Part shown: piece by piece, positions 42,736 through 52,000 of the stretch
Numbering within the stretch: position 1 is the first letter of the stretch
How the letters are laid out: each line of letters starts with the position of its first letter
Assembly: GCA_944321175.1 (NCBI GenBank)
Contig: CALUKI010000001.1
Location: forward strand, 1 to 64,000
From: an uncultured Alistipes sp.
GTDB lineage: Bacteria > Bacteroidota > Bacteroidia > Bacteroidales > Rikenellaceae
Direction: 5' to 3'
DNA length: 64,000 nucleotides
Translations under genes and position numbers: made by a program
The notes under the pieces: generated by a model
What the model was told of the DNA's origin: nothing
What the model saw: only the letters and a program-made list of their open reading frames with translations
The model's database searches: none

Positions 42736-43734
42736 ATGAGTGAAGTCATTAACATCAAGGAACTTAACGAACGCATCGAACGTGAGAGCGTCTTTGTCGA
42801 TACGTTGCGCGCGGAGATGGGCAAGGTAATCGTCGGACAGAACCACCTGATCGATACGCTGCTGATCGGTCTGCTGTCGAACGGACACATTTTGCTGGAA
42901 GGCGTGCCGGGTCTCGCCAAAACGCTGGCTATCACCACGCTCGCCAAGGCCGTCGATGCCGATTTCGCACGCATACAGTTCACACCCGACCTCCTGCCGG
43001 CCGATCTGATCGGTACGCTCATCTACTCACAGAAGAGCGAAGAGTTCATGGTGCGCAAAGGACCGATCTTCGCCAATTTCGTGCTGGCAGACGAGATCAA
43101 CCGCTCTCCGGCGAAAGTCCAGTCGGCCCTGCTCGAAGCCATGCAGGAGCGCCAGGTGACCATCGGCGATGAGACCTACCGGCTTCCGGAACCTTTCCTT
43201 GTACTGGCCACGCAGAACCCGCTCGAACAGGAAGGAACCTATCCGCTGCCGGAAGCACAGGTCGATCGATTCATGCTCAAGGCCAAGATCTCCTATCCCT
43301 CGAAGCAGGAGGAGCGCGACATCGTGCGGATGAACCTCGCCGGCGGCGGCCTGCCTTCGCCCAATCGCATCATTACGCCCGAAGACATCATCAAGGCCCG
43401 CAGCGTGGTCGAAGATGTCTATATGGACGAGAAGATCGAGAAATACATCGTCGATATCATCTTCGCTACGCGCGAACCGGCCGAATACAACCTTCAGAAA
43501 CTCCAAACGCTCATCGCATACGGCGGTTCGCCCCGTGCGTCGATCTCGCTGGCAAAAGCGGCGCGCGCCTACGCATTCATCCGCCGCCGCGGATACGTCA
43601 TTCCCGAAGATGTCCGGGCCGTGTGCCACGACGTGCTGCGGCACCGCATCGGCCTGACCTACGAGGCCGAAGCCGAGAACATCACCACCGAAGAGATCAT
43701 TACCGACATCCTGAACAACGTAATCGTTCCGTAA
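42736..43734 (+). CDS. moxR: MoxR-family AAA+ ATPase
   Basis: A 332-residue AAA+ protein. Walker A is GVPGLAKT (56-63). Walker B is VLADE with Asp119-Glu120, followed by INRSPAKVQSALLEAMQERQ, typical of MoxR. Sensor 1 lies in VLATQNPLEQEGTYPLPEAQ. MoxR proteins act as chaperones with VWA partners; here a DUF58 gene and two VWA genes follow, which fits. It is the first gene of the operon. Confidence 0.95.
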   Translation: MSEVINIKELNERIERESVFVDTLRAEMGKVIVGQNHLIDTLLIGLLSNGHILLEGVPGLAKTLAITTLAKAVDADFARIQFTPDLLPADLIGTLIYSQKSEEFMVRKGPIFANFVLADEINRSPAKVQSALLEAMQERQVTIGDETYRLPEPFLVLATQNPLEQEGTYPLPEAQVDRFMLKAKISYPSKQEERDIVRMNLAGGGLPSPNRIITPEDIIKARSVVEDVYMDEKIEKYIVDIIFATREPAEYNLQKLQTLIAYGGSPRASISLAKAARAYAFIRRRGYVIPEDVRAVCHDVLRHRIGLTYEAEAENITTEEIITDILNNVIVP

Positions 43735-43738
43735 CACG

Positions 43739-44623
43739 ATGATCGAGAGCGAAAACGATATTCTGCGCCGCGTCCGGAAGATCGAAATCAAGACGCGCGG
43801 GCTCTCCAACGAGATCTTCGCCGGAAAATACCATACGGCTTTCCGGGGTCGGGGCATGTCGTTTTCCGAAGTCCGGGAGTATCGCGCCGGTGACGACGTT
43901 CGGGACATCGACTGGAATGTCACGGCTCGATCGCGTTCGCCCCACATCAAGGTGTATGAAGAGGAGCGGGAACTGACCATGATGCTGATGGTCGATGTCT
44001 CGGCATCACGGATGTTCGGATCGACGCACTGTCTCAAAAAGAACATTTTGACGGAGGTCGCCGCCGTACTGGCCTTTTCCGCCGCACAGAACAATGACAA
44101 GGTAGGCTGCATTTTCTTTTCCGACCGTATTGAAAAGTATATCCCGCCAAAAAAGGGCCGCAGCCATATTTTGATGATCATCCGCGAACTCGTCAAGTTC
44201 CAGCCGCAATCGCAGGGTACGGCGCTTTCGGAACCGGTACGGTTCCTTACCGCTGTCATGAAGAAGCATTGTACGGCATTTCTGCTTTCGGACTTCCTCG
44301 ATCCGGCCCGCGACCGCGAAGAACTGACCAATGCCCTCAAGATCGCCGGCAGCAAACACGATCTGGTAGGCATCCGCATCTACGACCCGCGCGAAGCGCT
44401 TCTGCCCGATGTGGGCGTTCTGGAGCTGCAGGATGCCGAAACGGGCCGCAAGGTCTGGGTCGACACCTCTTCGTCCGCCGTACGCGCGCATTATGCCGAG
44501 GCGTGGCGGCAGCGAAGCGAAGCTATCGAATCGCTGCTCAAACACAACCGCATCGATACGGCAACGATCTCGACCGACGAAGATTATGTCGTGGAACTCA
44601 TCAAACTCTTCAAGCAACGATGA
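43739..44623 (+). CDS. DUF58 protein of the MoxR/Bat operon
   Basis: A 294-residue cytosolic protein with the DUF58 signature GMSFSEVREYRAGDDVRDID and the following WNVTARSRSPHIKVYEEERE. A VWA-like core contains LMVDVSASRMFG. It lies 4 bases after moxR and overlaps the next gene. MoxR-DUF58 pairs are standard in aerotolerance (Bat) operons. Confidence 0.93.
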   Translation: MIESENDILRRVRKIEIKTRGLSNEIFAGKYHTAFRGRGMSFSEVREYRAGDDVRDIDWNVTARSRSPHIKVYEEERELTMMLMVDVSASRMFGSTHCLKKNILTEVAAVLAFSAAQNNDKVGCIFFSDRIEKYIPPKKGRSHILMIIRELVKFQPQSQGTALSEPVRFLTAVMKKHCTAFLLSDFLDPARDREELTNALKIAGSKHDLVGIRIYDPREALLPDVGVLELQDAETGRKVWVDTSSSAVRAHYAEAWRQRSEAIESLLKHNRIDTATISTDEDYVVELIKLFKQR

Positions 44624-45621
44624 TGAAACGAGTTTTTATCCTGTTGACGTGCACGGCCGCCATCCTCTGTACTGCGGGTGCCGCAGCACAGACCCCGACG
44701 GTCGAAGCCCGTGTAGTCCCCGACAGCATCGGGATCGGTGACACCTTCACGCTGGAGATCGATGTGGAACGCGACCAGGTTCAGGTCGCCGACTTTCCGG
44801 CATTCGAGGGGAACGACAAAATCGAGATGGTGGCCTCCTGCCCCGTCGATACGCTCGAACGCGACGGCCGACGGCTGAAACTGCGCAAACGCTATACGAT
44901 GCAGGCTTTTGCGGAGGGACGTTTCAATATGGGACGGCCGGGTGTCCTGTATGCCGACAAGAACATTATCGATACGCTTTATGCACCCGATTCCCTGCTG
45001 CTCGAAGTGGGGACGTTCCGGATCGATACGACCAAACAGACGATCTACGACATCAAACCGCAACGGACATTGCCGTTCCGGCCCGAAGAGATTGCCGGAT
45101 ATACATTCTGGACGCTGTTTCTGTTGTTGAATATCGCCGCGCTTCTCTTCGCGCTGCGTTATCGCATGGCCAAGCGCGGACAGCGGTTGAGTGATCTGTT
45201 CAAGCCCGCACCGCCGGCCCCGCCCCATGTCGAGGCGATCCGTGCGCTCGAAGCGCTCAACAATCAAAAACTCTGGCAGAACAACCGGCACAAGCAATAC
45301 TATTCGGGACTGACCGACATCCTGCGGCGTTATCTGGCGGCCCGCTATGGAATCGGTGCGATGGAGATGACCTCCGATGAGATTCTCGATGCCGTCCGGC
45401 CGCTCGATCTGCCCCAAAAGAGTGCGATGGAACTCGCCGAACTGTTGCGCGAAGCGGATCTGGTAAAGTTCGCCAAGGCGACACCGGAAGCCACACGCAA
45501 CGTCGAAGCCTACCAATGGGCCTACTATTTCGTTGAAGAGACCAAACCCGTCGAAGAACAACCGACACCCGAAGCCGAGGAGGCTCTCGGTATAAAAGCA
45601 AAGGAGGAGAACCATGCGTAG
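44620..45621 (+). CDS. single-pass membrane protein of the Bat operon
   Basis: A 333-residue protein. The start at 44620 (or the next ATG at 44623) overlaps the DUF58 stop; a longer frame upstream lies antisense-like inside DUF58 and is rejected. A signal peptide (residues 1-23) is followed by a periplasmic beta domain (DSIGIGDTFTLEIDVERDQV). One membrane helix (about 165-187, WTLFLLLNIAALLFALRY) leads to a cytosolic helical domain with HKQYYSGLTDILRRYLAARY. It occupies the place of the DUF4381/BatD-like component in related operons. Confidence 0.85.
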   Translation: MMKRVFILLTCTAAILCTAGAAAQTPTVEARVVPDSIGIGDTFTLEIDVERDQVQVADFPAFEGNDKIEMVASCPVDTLERDGRRLKLRKRYTMQAFAEGRFNMGRPGVLYADKNIIDTLYAPDSLLLEVGTFRIDTTKQTIYDIKPQRTLPFRPEEIAGYTFWTLFLLLNIAALLFALRYRMAKRGQRLSDLFKPAPPAPPHVEAIRALEALNNQKLWQNNRHKQYYSGLTDILRRYLAARYGIGAMEMTSDEILDAVRPLDLPQKSAMELAELLREADLVKFAKATPEATRNVEAYQWAYYFVEETKPVEEQPTPEAEEALGIKAKEENHA

Positions 45622-46351
45622 GGCTGTCATATTCATGCTCATGTCGCTGCTGGCGGTCGAGGTGTCGGCACAGCAGTTCCCCGAACGGCGACAGGTGCGA
45701 AAAGGGAACCGCGCCTTTGAAAAGGGGGCTTATCAGGATGCCGCCGGACGCTACATGCGGGCTTTGGGTGCCGCCCCCGGGTCGTTCGAGGCCGGCTTTG
45801 ATCTGGGGAATACCTTTTACCGGCAGGAACAATACGATCAGGCCGTACAGACACTGCAACAGGTGGCAGCGGATTCGCTGGCCGCTCCGGCGGACCGTGC
45901 ACATGCCTTCTACAATCTGGGGAATGCACAGTTCCAGCAAAAAAAGTATTCCGAAGCGCTCGAAAGTTTCAAGAACTCGTTGCGGCTGAATCCCGACGAT
46001 GTGGAGGCCAAATTCAATTATGCCTATGTAAAGAAACTGTTGGACGACCAGAATCAACAGAACCAACAGAATCAGAACAATCAGAACGATCAGAACGATC
46101 AGAATAAAGACAACCAGAACCAGAACCAAAACCAGGATCAAAACCAAAATCAGGATCAGAACCGGCAAGATCAAGGGAACGATGATTCCTCCGACAATCC
46201 GAAGGAGGGAGAGGGGCAGCCCCAGCCTGCCGGCATATCGCCGGCTGAACAGGAACGGATGCTCGACGCGATCCAGGCCCAGGAGGACAAGACGCAGGAA
46301 AAGCTCAAGGAGAAGGCCGGGGCCGTCGTCCGGCTGAAGAAAAACTGGTAA
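45614..46351 (+). CDS. TPR protein with Asn/Gln/Asp-rich tail (BatC-like)
   Basis: A 245-residue protein with a signal peptide (about 1-19). Two or three TPR units cover 30-135 (AFEKGAYQDAAGRYMRALG, HAFYNLGNAQFQQKKYSEAL). Residues 145-195 are a repetitive Asn/Gln/Asp tract encoded by CAGAAC/GATCAG-like repeats. The C-terminus is a short helix with the motif RMLDAIQAQEDKTQEKLKEK, as seen in BatC-type proteins. It overlaps the preceding gene by 8 bases; 153 bases separate it from batA. Confidence 0.85.
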   Translation: MRRAVIFMLMSLLAVEVSAQQFPERRQVRKGNRAFEKGAYQDAAGRYMRALGAAPGSFEAGFDLGNTFYRQEQYDQAVQTLQQVAADSLAAPADRAHAFYNLGNAQFQQKKYSEALESFKNSLRLNPDDVEAKFNYAYVKKLLDDQNQQNQQNQNNQNDQNDQNKDNQNQNQNQDQNQNQDQNRQDQGNDDSSDNPKEGEGQPQPAGISPAEQERMLDAIQAQEDKTQEKLKEKAGAVVRLKKNW

Positions 46352-46504
46352 AAAGATTCGAGAATAATAATATTGCAAAACAGAACGGTCATCCGGCGGG
46401 AAACCGCTGTTCGGCACCAGCGGAAGAGGAGAAGCGGAAATCGCGGTTCATAACCTCCGGAGTGCCGGCACTCGCCGATCGGCCGTTGCCCAATAAGGAA
46501 GAAA

Positions 46505-47491
46505 ATGCTGTTCCACTCACCCCATATTCTATGGCTGCTCGTATTGCTGGTTCCGGCAATCGCCTACTACCTCTATCGGGTACGGAAAGGCGGCGCGGCG
46601 CTGCGTATCTCATCGGTGGCCGGCGTATTGAAGGCGCCCCGCACGATCCGTTACTATCTGCGGCATGTCCCGTTTGTCCTGCGCATGGCAGCTTTTGCCC
46701 TGCTCGTCGTCGCACTGGCCCGGCCGCAGACCGCGCAGCACAATACCCGCACGAGTGCCGAAGGAATCGACATCATGCTGGCGCTCGACGTTTCGGGATC
46801 GATGCTCGCACGCGATTTCAAACCCGACCGGTTGGAGGCAGCCAAAGAGGTTGCAGGATCCTTCATTTCCGACCGCTACGGCGATCGGATCGGGCTGGTC
46901 GCCTTCGCCGGTGAGGCCTTCACGCAAAGTCCGTTGACTTCCGACCAGAGCACGCTCCTCACCCTGCTGGGCCGCGTCCGCAGCGGACTCATCGAAGACG
47001 GCACCGCCATCGGCAACGGACTGGCAACGGCCATCAACCGCCTGCGCGAGAGCGATGCCAGGAGCAAGGTCATCATCCTGCTTACCGACGGGGTCAACAA
47101 CCGGGGCGAAATAGCCCCCGTCATGGCTGCGGAAATAGCCAGGGAGTTGGGTATCCGCGTCTATACCATCGGTGTCGGGTCGCGGGGGACGGCTCCCACA
47201 CCCGCCATCGACATGTTCGGAAACATGACCTTTGTACAGGCCAAGGTCGAGATCGACGAGAAGACCCTTCAGCAGATCGCTGATGCTACGGGCGGACAAT
47301 ATTTCCGTGCTACGGACAACGAAAAACTGCAGGCCATCTACGACGAAATCAATCGGTTGGAAAAGAGCAAGGTCGAAGTGAACGACTTCACGACCTACAC
47401 CGAAAAGTATCTCGGATGGCTGTTGGCAGCCATAGCGGCGCTCCTCGCCGAGTTCCTGATCCGCACACTGATTCTTAAACGCATACCGTAA
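46505..47491 (+). CDS. batA: VWA-domain membrane protein BatA
   Basis: A 328-residue protein. Two N-terminal membrane helices (about 5-20 and 57-75) precede a von Willebrand A domain with a complete MIDAS motif, DVSGS starting at Asp95, then the TDQSTLLT-type Thr and the Asp in LLTDGVNN. A C-terminal membrane helix (about 305-325) closes the protein. Its stop overlaps the start of the second VWA gene by one base. The role is in the Bat aerotolerance / envelope-stress complex with MoxR. Confidence 0.92.
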   Translation: MLFHSPHILWLLVLLVPAIAYYLYRVRKGGAALRISSVAGVLKAPRTIRYYLRHVPFVLRMAAFALLVVALARPQTAQHNTRTSAEGIDIMLALDVSGSMLARDFKPDRLEAAKEVAGSFISDRYGDRIGLVAFAGEAFTQSPLTSDQSTLLTLLGRVRSGLIEDGTAIGNGLATAINRLRESDARSKVIILLTDGVNNRGEIAPVMAAEIARELGIRVYTIGVGSRGTAPTPAIDMFGNMTFVQAKVEIDEKTLQQIADATGGQYFRATDNEKLQAIYDEINRLEKSKVEVNDFTTYTEKYLGWLLAAIAALLAEFLIRTLILKRIP

Positions 47492-48525
47492 TGTTCCGTT
47501 TCGCAAATCCCGAATACCTCTATCTGCTTGTCATCATCCCGGCGCTGATCGTCCTTTTTCTCTGGGCATTGCACGACCGGCGCAAACGGCTGGCCCGTTT
47601 CGGCGATCCGGAGACGGTCCGTTCGCTCATGCCCGAAGCATCGACAGGCCGCATAAAATTGAAATTCGCACTCTTTGTCACGGCCCTTGCCCTGCTGCTT
47701 CTGGCCGCTGCGCGGCCGCAATTCGGGTCAAAGCTGCGTGAACAGAAGAGCAAAGGCATCGAGATGATGTTGGCCATCGACATCTCCAATTCGATGCTGG
47801 CGGAGGATTTCGCCCCGAACCGGCTCGAACGGACAAAATATGCCATCGACAAACTTTTCGACGGACTGCAGCAGGATCGTGTCGGGGTAATCGTTTTTGC
47901 CGGCGATGCAACGGTGCAGCTCCCCATCACGTCCGACTACCGCATGGCCAAAGCCTTTGCCAAACGCATCTCGCCGTCGATGGCCTCCGTGCAGGGCACC
48001 TCGATCGGAAAGGCCTTGTCGCTGGCCGAGATGTCCTTTTCGAGCGACGGCGACGCTTCCCGTGCCATCATACTCATTACCGACGGCGAAGACCACGAAG
48101 GTGAAGTAATGGAGGCTGCACAACGCGCAGCAGACCAGGGCATCAAAATATTCGCCATCGGCATCGGGACTCCCGAAGGCGCTCCGATACAGATCGGGGA
48201 CGAGTTCATCAAGGATGAAAAGGGCGACATGGTGGTTTCGAAACTCGACGAACAGATGTTGCAGGAGATCACGCAAATTACCGGCGGCGCCTATGTCCGC
48301 GCGACCAAACAATCGATCGGGCTGGACGAAATCGTGCGGACGATCAACGACATGGAGCAGTCGGAGCTGACAACGGTGCGCTTCGAAGAGTACAACGAGC
48401 AGTTCCAATATCTCATCGCCATCGCCCTTGTACTGCTGGTGCTCGAATTCAGCCTGCTTGGCCGGCGGAATCCGTTGCTGGCGCGCTTCAACATCTTCCG
48501 TGAGGCAAAAAACAGCGAGGCATAG
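47491..48525 (+). CDS. batB: VWA-domain membrane protein BatB
   Basis: A 344-residue paralogue of BatA. Membrane helices lie near residues 8-25 and 55-75. The MIDAS motif is DISNS from Asp97, with the later ITDGEDHEGE. A C-terminal membrane helix (about 308-328) is followed by a short Arg/Asn-rich tail. It is the last gene before a strong terminator; no BatD or BatE homologue follows. Confidence 0.92.
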   Translation: MFRFANPEYLYLLVIIPALIVLFLWALHDRRKRLARFGDPETVRSLMPEASTGRIKLKFALFVTALALLLLAAARPQFGSKLREQKSKGIEMMLAIDISNSMLAEDFAPNRLERTKYAIDKLFDGLQQDRVGVIVFAGDATVQLPITSDYRMAKAFAKRISPSMASVQGTSIGKALSLAEMSFSSDGDASRAIILITDGEDHEGEVMEAAQRAADQGIKIFAIGIGTPEGAPIQIGDEFIKDEKGDMVVSKLDEQMLQEITQITGGAYVRATKQSIGLDEIVRTINDMEQSELTTVRFEEYNEQFQYLIAIALVLLVLEFSLLGRRNPLLARFNIFREAKNSEA

Positions 48526-48595
48526 CCGACGGACGGCTGTGCGGCACAAAGGGCACTCCGAAACGCACAGGAGAACCAAAGAGAGGACAAACGGG

Positions 48596-48627
48596 TGCCG
48601 CTTCCGGGATTCGGAAGCGGCATTTTT
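48596..48627 (+). terminator. terminator of the Bat operon
   Basis: An 11-bp perfect stem (TGCCGCTTCCG and complement, 5-base loop) followed by TTTTTG, about 70 bases after batB. Confidence 0.85.
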
Positions 48628-48975
48628 GTGTCCGTCCCAGTTCCGTATCGGACCGAGCGCCTGTTGAATCTCAAAATCCGTTCATCGTTCCGGTGCTTTG
48701 GTTGGGGCGCCGCCGTCCGGATTCGCATCTTCGGATCCTGCAAAAGGCGTGCGGCAGGGCTTCGACCGGAGGGGATATCCTTCGATCGCGGACGTTTTGA
48801 GAAACCTGCCGGAAGAATCGGATGCCCAAAGAAGGAGCGCGCTGAAATGGGATCTATATAAAATGCGCCGGTTTCACATATTATGCATTTGATAATCCCG
48901 TCCTTACCAAAAATGACATTCTATATTTTTTCAAAATTTATTTCAAATAGACATAGTTAGAAAAGGAAAATTCCG
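48628..48975 (+). other. gene-free stretch with a possible decayed ORF
   Basis: No confident gene. In one frame (about 48770-48892) the translation reads like real protein (GYPSIADVLRNLPEESDAQR and on to KWDLYKMRR), but there is no ATG or promoter and no full domain, so a remnant is possible. The part from 48890 to 48970 is A/T-rich and leads into the promoter at 48976. Confidence 0.35.
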
Positions 48976-48983
48976 TATCTTTG
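48976..48983 (+). promoter_or_regulatory. -7 element of the DUF1080/Gfo-Idh locus
   Basis: TATCTTTG, an exact match, at the end of an A/T-rich zone. It lies about 374 bases before the first start codon, implying a long 5' leader. Confidence 0.6.
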
Positions 48984-49079
48984 ACAATGTAACTTTCAGA
49001 CTGCGGGATTCGCCTTGGAGTTATCGCATCAGAAGTCGCTTTGCCGACCAATCCGGCAGGTTTCGGATCCGTGTCGAAG

Positions 49080-49345
49080 AAAAGCGCACGGAATTTCGTA
49101 CCGGACAGAAACGGATGAAGGCGGGCGGGCGAAAAGCATGAGTGAGGAGGGGCGCAGGGAGCGAAACGGAGAGCAGGGAACTGCGAAAAAGGGAAGAAAG
49201 GAAGGCGGAGAGGCGAAAGGAGCGGAAAGGGACGAAAAGGAGAAGAAGGAGGAGAAGAGGGGTCGGGAGCAGGCAAGAGCAGGGACAAGGGCAAAGGCAA
49301 GGACAAGCGCCGGAATAAGGATCAGGGAAAGCAAACCAAAACAAA
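49080..49345 (+). repeat. long purine-rich 5' leader
   Basis: About 265 bases that are overwhelmingly purine on the plus strand (GGGAAGAAAGGAAGG-type words), turning to AC/AG-rich just before the ATG at 49357. The frame is open through it, but the translation is Lys/Glu/Arg low complexity, so it is treated as untranslated leader. Confidence 0.6.
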
Positions 49346-49356
49346 ATACCAAAACT

Positions 49357-50661
49357 ATGAACCGGAATTTAAAATTCAAACGACGCCCGATTCTTTCGGG
49401 CGTCCTCGTCGCACTGTTGTTCGCCGCAGGATGCTCGCAACGGCACAATACCCTCAGCGAGGAAGAGATCGCCGATGGATGGCAGCTGCTCTTCGACGGC
49501 AAGACACTCGACCAGTGGAAAGACTACAACGGAGACTCCCTGACCATGCCCTGGCATGTAGTCGACGGATGCATACAGGCACACGGCGATGGCAGCGACC
49601 TCACGGGATACATCGTCACACGCAAACAGTACGAAAACTTCATTCTCGACTGGGACTGGAAACTCTCCTACGGCGGCAACAGCGGCATGCTTTACCACGT
49701 CGTCGAAGACCCCTATTTCAAGGTGCCCTATGTCACGGGGCCGGAATACCAGCTCATCGACGAGGCGGGTTGGGAGCAGACCAACTCTCCGACAAAACTC
49801 GAAGCATGGCAGCGTCTCGGCGTCGATTACGCCATGCACCTGCCCGATCCGGCCAAGATGAAGCTCAACCCGCAGGGGGAATGGAACAACTCCCGCATCG
49901 TCTATGACAACGGCCATGTCGAACACTGGCTCAACGGAGAGAAGATTCTCGAATTCGAAGCCTTCACCGATGACTGGTTTGCCCGCAAGAACAGCGGGAA
50001 ATGGGAGACGGCTCCCGAATACGGACTGGCACGGCGCGGCGTGGTTTGCCTGCAGGATCATGGATATCCGGCATCGTTCCGCAACGTGAAGATCAAGGAG
50101 CTGCCGCGCAAAACCGGCCGCAAGGTCGAGCTCTTCAACGGCAGGGATCTCACAGGCTGGGAGGCATACGGCACCGAACGGTGGTATGTCGACAAGCAGG
50201 GCAATCTGGTTGCCGAAAGCGGCCCCGACAAGAAATACGGATACCTCGCTACGCGCGAATATTACGATGATTTCGATCTGACGGTCGAATTCAAACAGGT
50301 CGCAAACGGCAATTCGGGACTCTTCTTCCGGTCGTTCGTCGAACCGCCCGTGAAGGTGCACGGCTGGCAGTGCGAGGTCGCACCCCGCAACCACGATACA
50401 GCCGGCATCTACGAATCCTACGGTCGCGGATGGCTGCAGACCATTCCCGATGAAAAGGAGAAGATTCTCAAGGAGGGCGATTGGAATACGCTGCGCCTGC
50501 GCGTCGAAGGCGATCATGTGCAGACATGGCTCAACGGAGAACCGATGGCGGATTTCCGCGATGCCAGGATCGGAGCCGCACAGGGACGCATCGCCCTGCA
50601 GATCCATGACGGCGGCGGCATCAAGGTGCTGTGGCGCAATTTCCAGCTCGAAACCCTTTGA
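49357..50661 (+). CDS. lipoprotein with two DUF1080 (3-keto-glycoside hydrolase family) domains
   Basis: A 434-residue lipoprotein, start at 49357 giving lipobox FAAGC (Cys26). Two tandem DUF1080 jelly-roll domains are visible. The first starts at DGWQLLFDGKTLDQWKDYNG and the second at KVELFNGRDLTGWEAYGTER. Each holds the family NSGMLYH / NSGLFFRS strand and the GEWNNSRI / GDWNTLRL segment with a WLNGE motif. DUF1080 proteins include 3-keto-disaccharide hydrolases. The adjacent Tat-exported Gfo/Idh oxidoreductase could make the 3-keto substrate. Confidence 0.9.
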   Translation: MNRNLKFKRRPILSGVLVALLFAAGCSQRHNTLSEEEIADGWQLLFDGKTLDQWKDYNGDSLTMPWHVVDGCIQAHGDGSDLTGYIVTRKQYENFILDWDWKLSYGGNSGMLYHVVEDPYFKVPYVTGPEYQLIDEAGWEQTNSPTKLEAWQRLGVDYAMHLPDPAKMKLNPQGEWNNSRIVYDNGHVEHWLNGEKILEFEAFTDDWFARKNSGKWETAPEYGLARRGVVCLQDHGYPASFRNVKIKELPRKTGRKVELFNGRDLTGWEAYGTERWYVDKQGNLVAESGPDKKYGYLATREYYDDFDLTVEFKQVANGNSGLFFRSFVEPPVKVHGWQCEVAPRNHDTAGIYESYGRGWLQTIPDEKEKILKEGDWNTLRLRVEGDHVQTWLNGEPMADFRDARIGAAQGRIALQIHDGGGIKVLWRNFQLETL

Positions 50662-50689
50662 ACATTCCCGACACAAACACTGCGTACCT

Positions 50690-51973
50690 ATGGCTATCAA
50701 TCGAAGAAACTTTCTCAAGACGCTGGGCGGTGCAACGCTGCTGACCATCGTGCCCCGGCATGTCCTCGGAGGATCGAAATTCATCGCTCCGAGCGACCAG
50801 CTCACAAAAGGAATTATCGGTGTGGGCGGCATCGGAAAGAGCAAACACCACTTTACCAGCGACGATCGCTGCCGGCTGGTTGCCGTATGCGACGTTGACG
50901 CAAAACACCTGAAATCGGCGGTCGAACTGGGTCGCAAGAAGTTCAACCAGACGCTTCAGGCTTACAGCAACTACCGGGATCTGATTGCCGATCCCAATGT
51001 CGATATCGTCCACATCGCAACCCCGCCCCACTGGCATGGAATCATGGCCGTCGAAGCCGCCCGCGCCGGAAAGGACATCTGGTGCGAGAAGCCCATGACC
51101 CGCACCATCGGCGAAAGCCGGCGGGTGGTGGAGGCCGTCAAACGCAACAACCGGATCTTCCGGCTCAACACCTGGTTCCGGTTCAAAGATACCTTCTACG
51201 GATTGGGAACGACAGTCGAACCGCTCAAAAAGCTCGTTGACAGCGGATTGCTGGGGTGGCCGCTGAAGGTCACCATCTCCGGCACAACGGGTTTCACATG
51301 GAAATTCTACTGGGTGGGCAAGGAGAATCTCGAACCGCAGTCTGTTCCCGCAGAACTGGACTACGACATGTGGCTCGGCCCCGCGCCCTACAAGCCCTAC
51401 AACCGGCACCGCGTGCACAAGACTTTCCGGGGATACTGGGACTACGACGGCGGCGGGCTTACGGACATGGGACAGCACTACATGGATCCGGTTCAATACC
51501 TGTTGGGAAAAGATCGGACTTCGCCGGTAAAGGTCGAGGTCGATGCGCCCCAGCAGCACCCCGATGCCGTAGGTATCTGGCGGAAGATCACCTATACCTA
51601 CGAGGACGGCTGCCAGATCGTTCTCGAAGGAGAAGGATTCGAGAGCAAGGAGGACACGCCCTACATCGAAGGCCCGTTGGGCAAGGTGTACAAGGGGTTC
51701 CGCTGCACGATTCCCGATGTCATGGAGAAACTCGCCGAGTTGCCCGATCCCGAACCGCAGAATACGGATTTCATCGAATGCGTGCATACACGGCAGCGAT
51801 TCGCCCTCGACGAAGAGATCGGGCACCGCAGCTGCACACTGGTCAACATGGGTGCATGCGCCCTGCGACTGAACCGCACGCTGCATTTCGACCCCGTGAA
51901 ACAGCTCTTCATCGACGACGAAGCGGCCAACCGGCTTATCGACCAGCCCATGCGCCGTCCCTGGCAAATCTGA
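50690..51973 (+). CDS. Tat-exported Gfo/Idh/MocA oxidoreductase
   Basis: A 427-residue protein. The start at 50690 gives MAINRRNFLKTLGGATLLTI, a clear twin-arginine signal (RRNFLK), so it is folded with cofactor and exported. The N-terminal Rossmann domain has GVGGIGKS, and the family motif WCEKP follows near residue 127. The C-terminal beta-sheet domain contains YWDYDGGGLTDMGQHYMDP, where the Asp and His are likely catalytic. It lies 28 bases after the DUF1080 gene and probably oxidises glycosides to 3-keto forms. Confidence 0.92.
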   Translation: MAINRRNFLKTLGGATLLTIVPRHVLGGSKFIAPSDQLTKGIIGVGGIGKSKHHFTSDDRCRLVAVCDVDAKHLKSAVELGRKKFNQTLQAYSNYRDLIADPNVDIVHIATPPHWHGIMAVEAARAGKDIWCEKPMTRTIGESRRVVEAVKRNNRIFRLNTWFRFKDTFYGLGTTVEPLKKLVDSGLLGWPLKVTISGTTGFTWKFYWVGKENLEPQSVPAELDYDMWLGPAPYKPYNRHRVHKTFRGYWDYDGGGLTDMGQHYMDPVQYLLGKDRTSPVKVEVDAPQQHPDAVGIWRKITYTYEDGCQIVLEGEGFESKEDTPYIEGPLGKVYKGFRCTIPDVMEKLAELPDPEPQNTDFIECVHTRQRFALDEEIGHRSCTLVNMGACALRLNRTLHFDPVKQLFIDDEAANRLIDQPMRRPWQI

Positions 51974-52000
51974 AACCGTCCATCTAACGAACATCGATCC

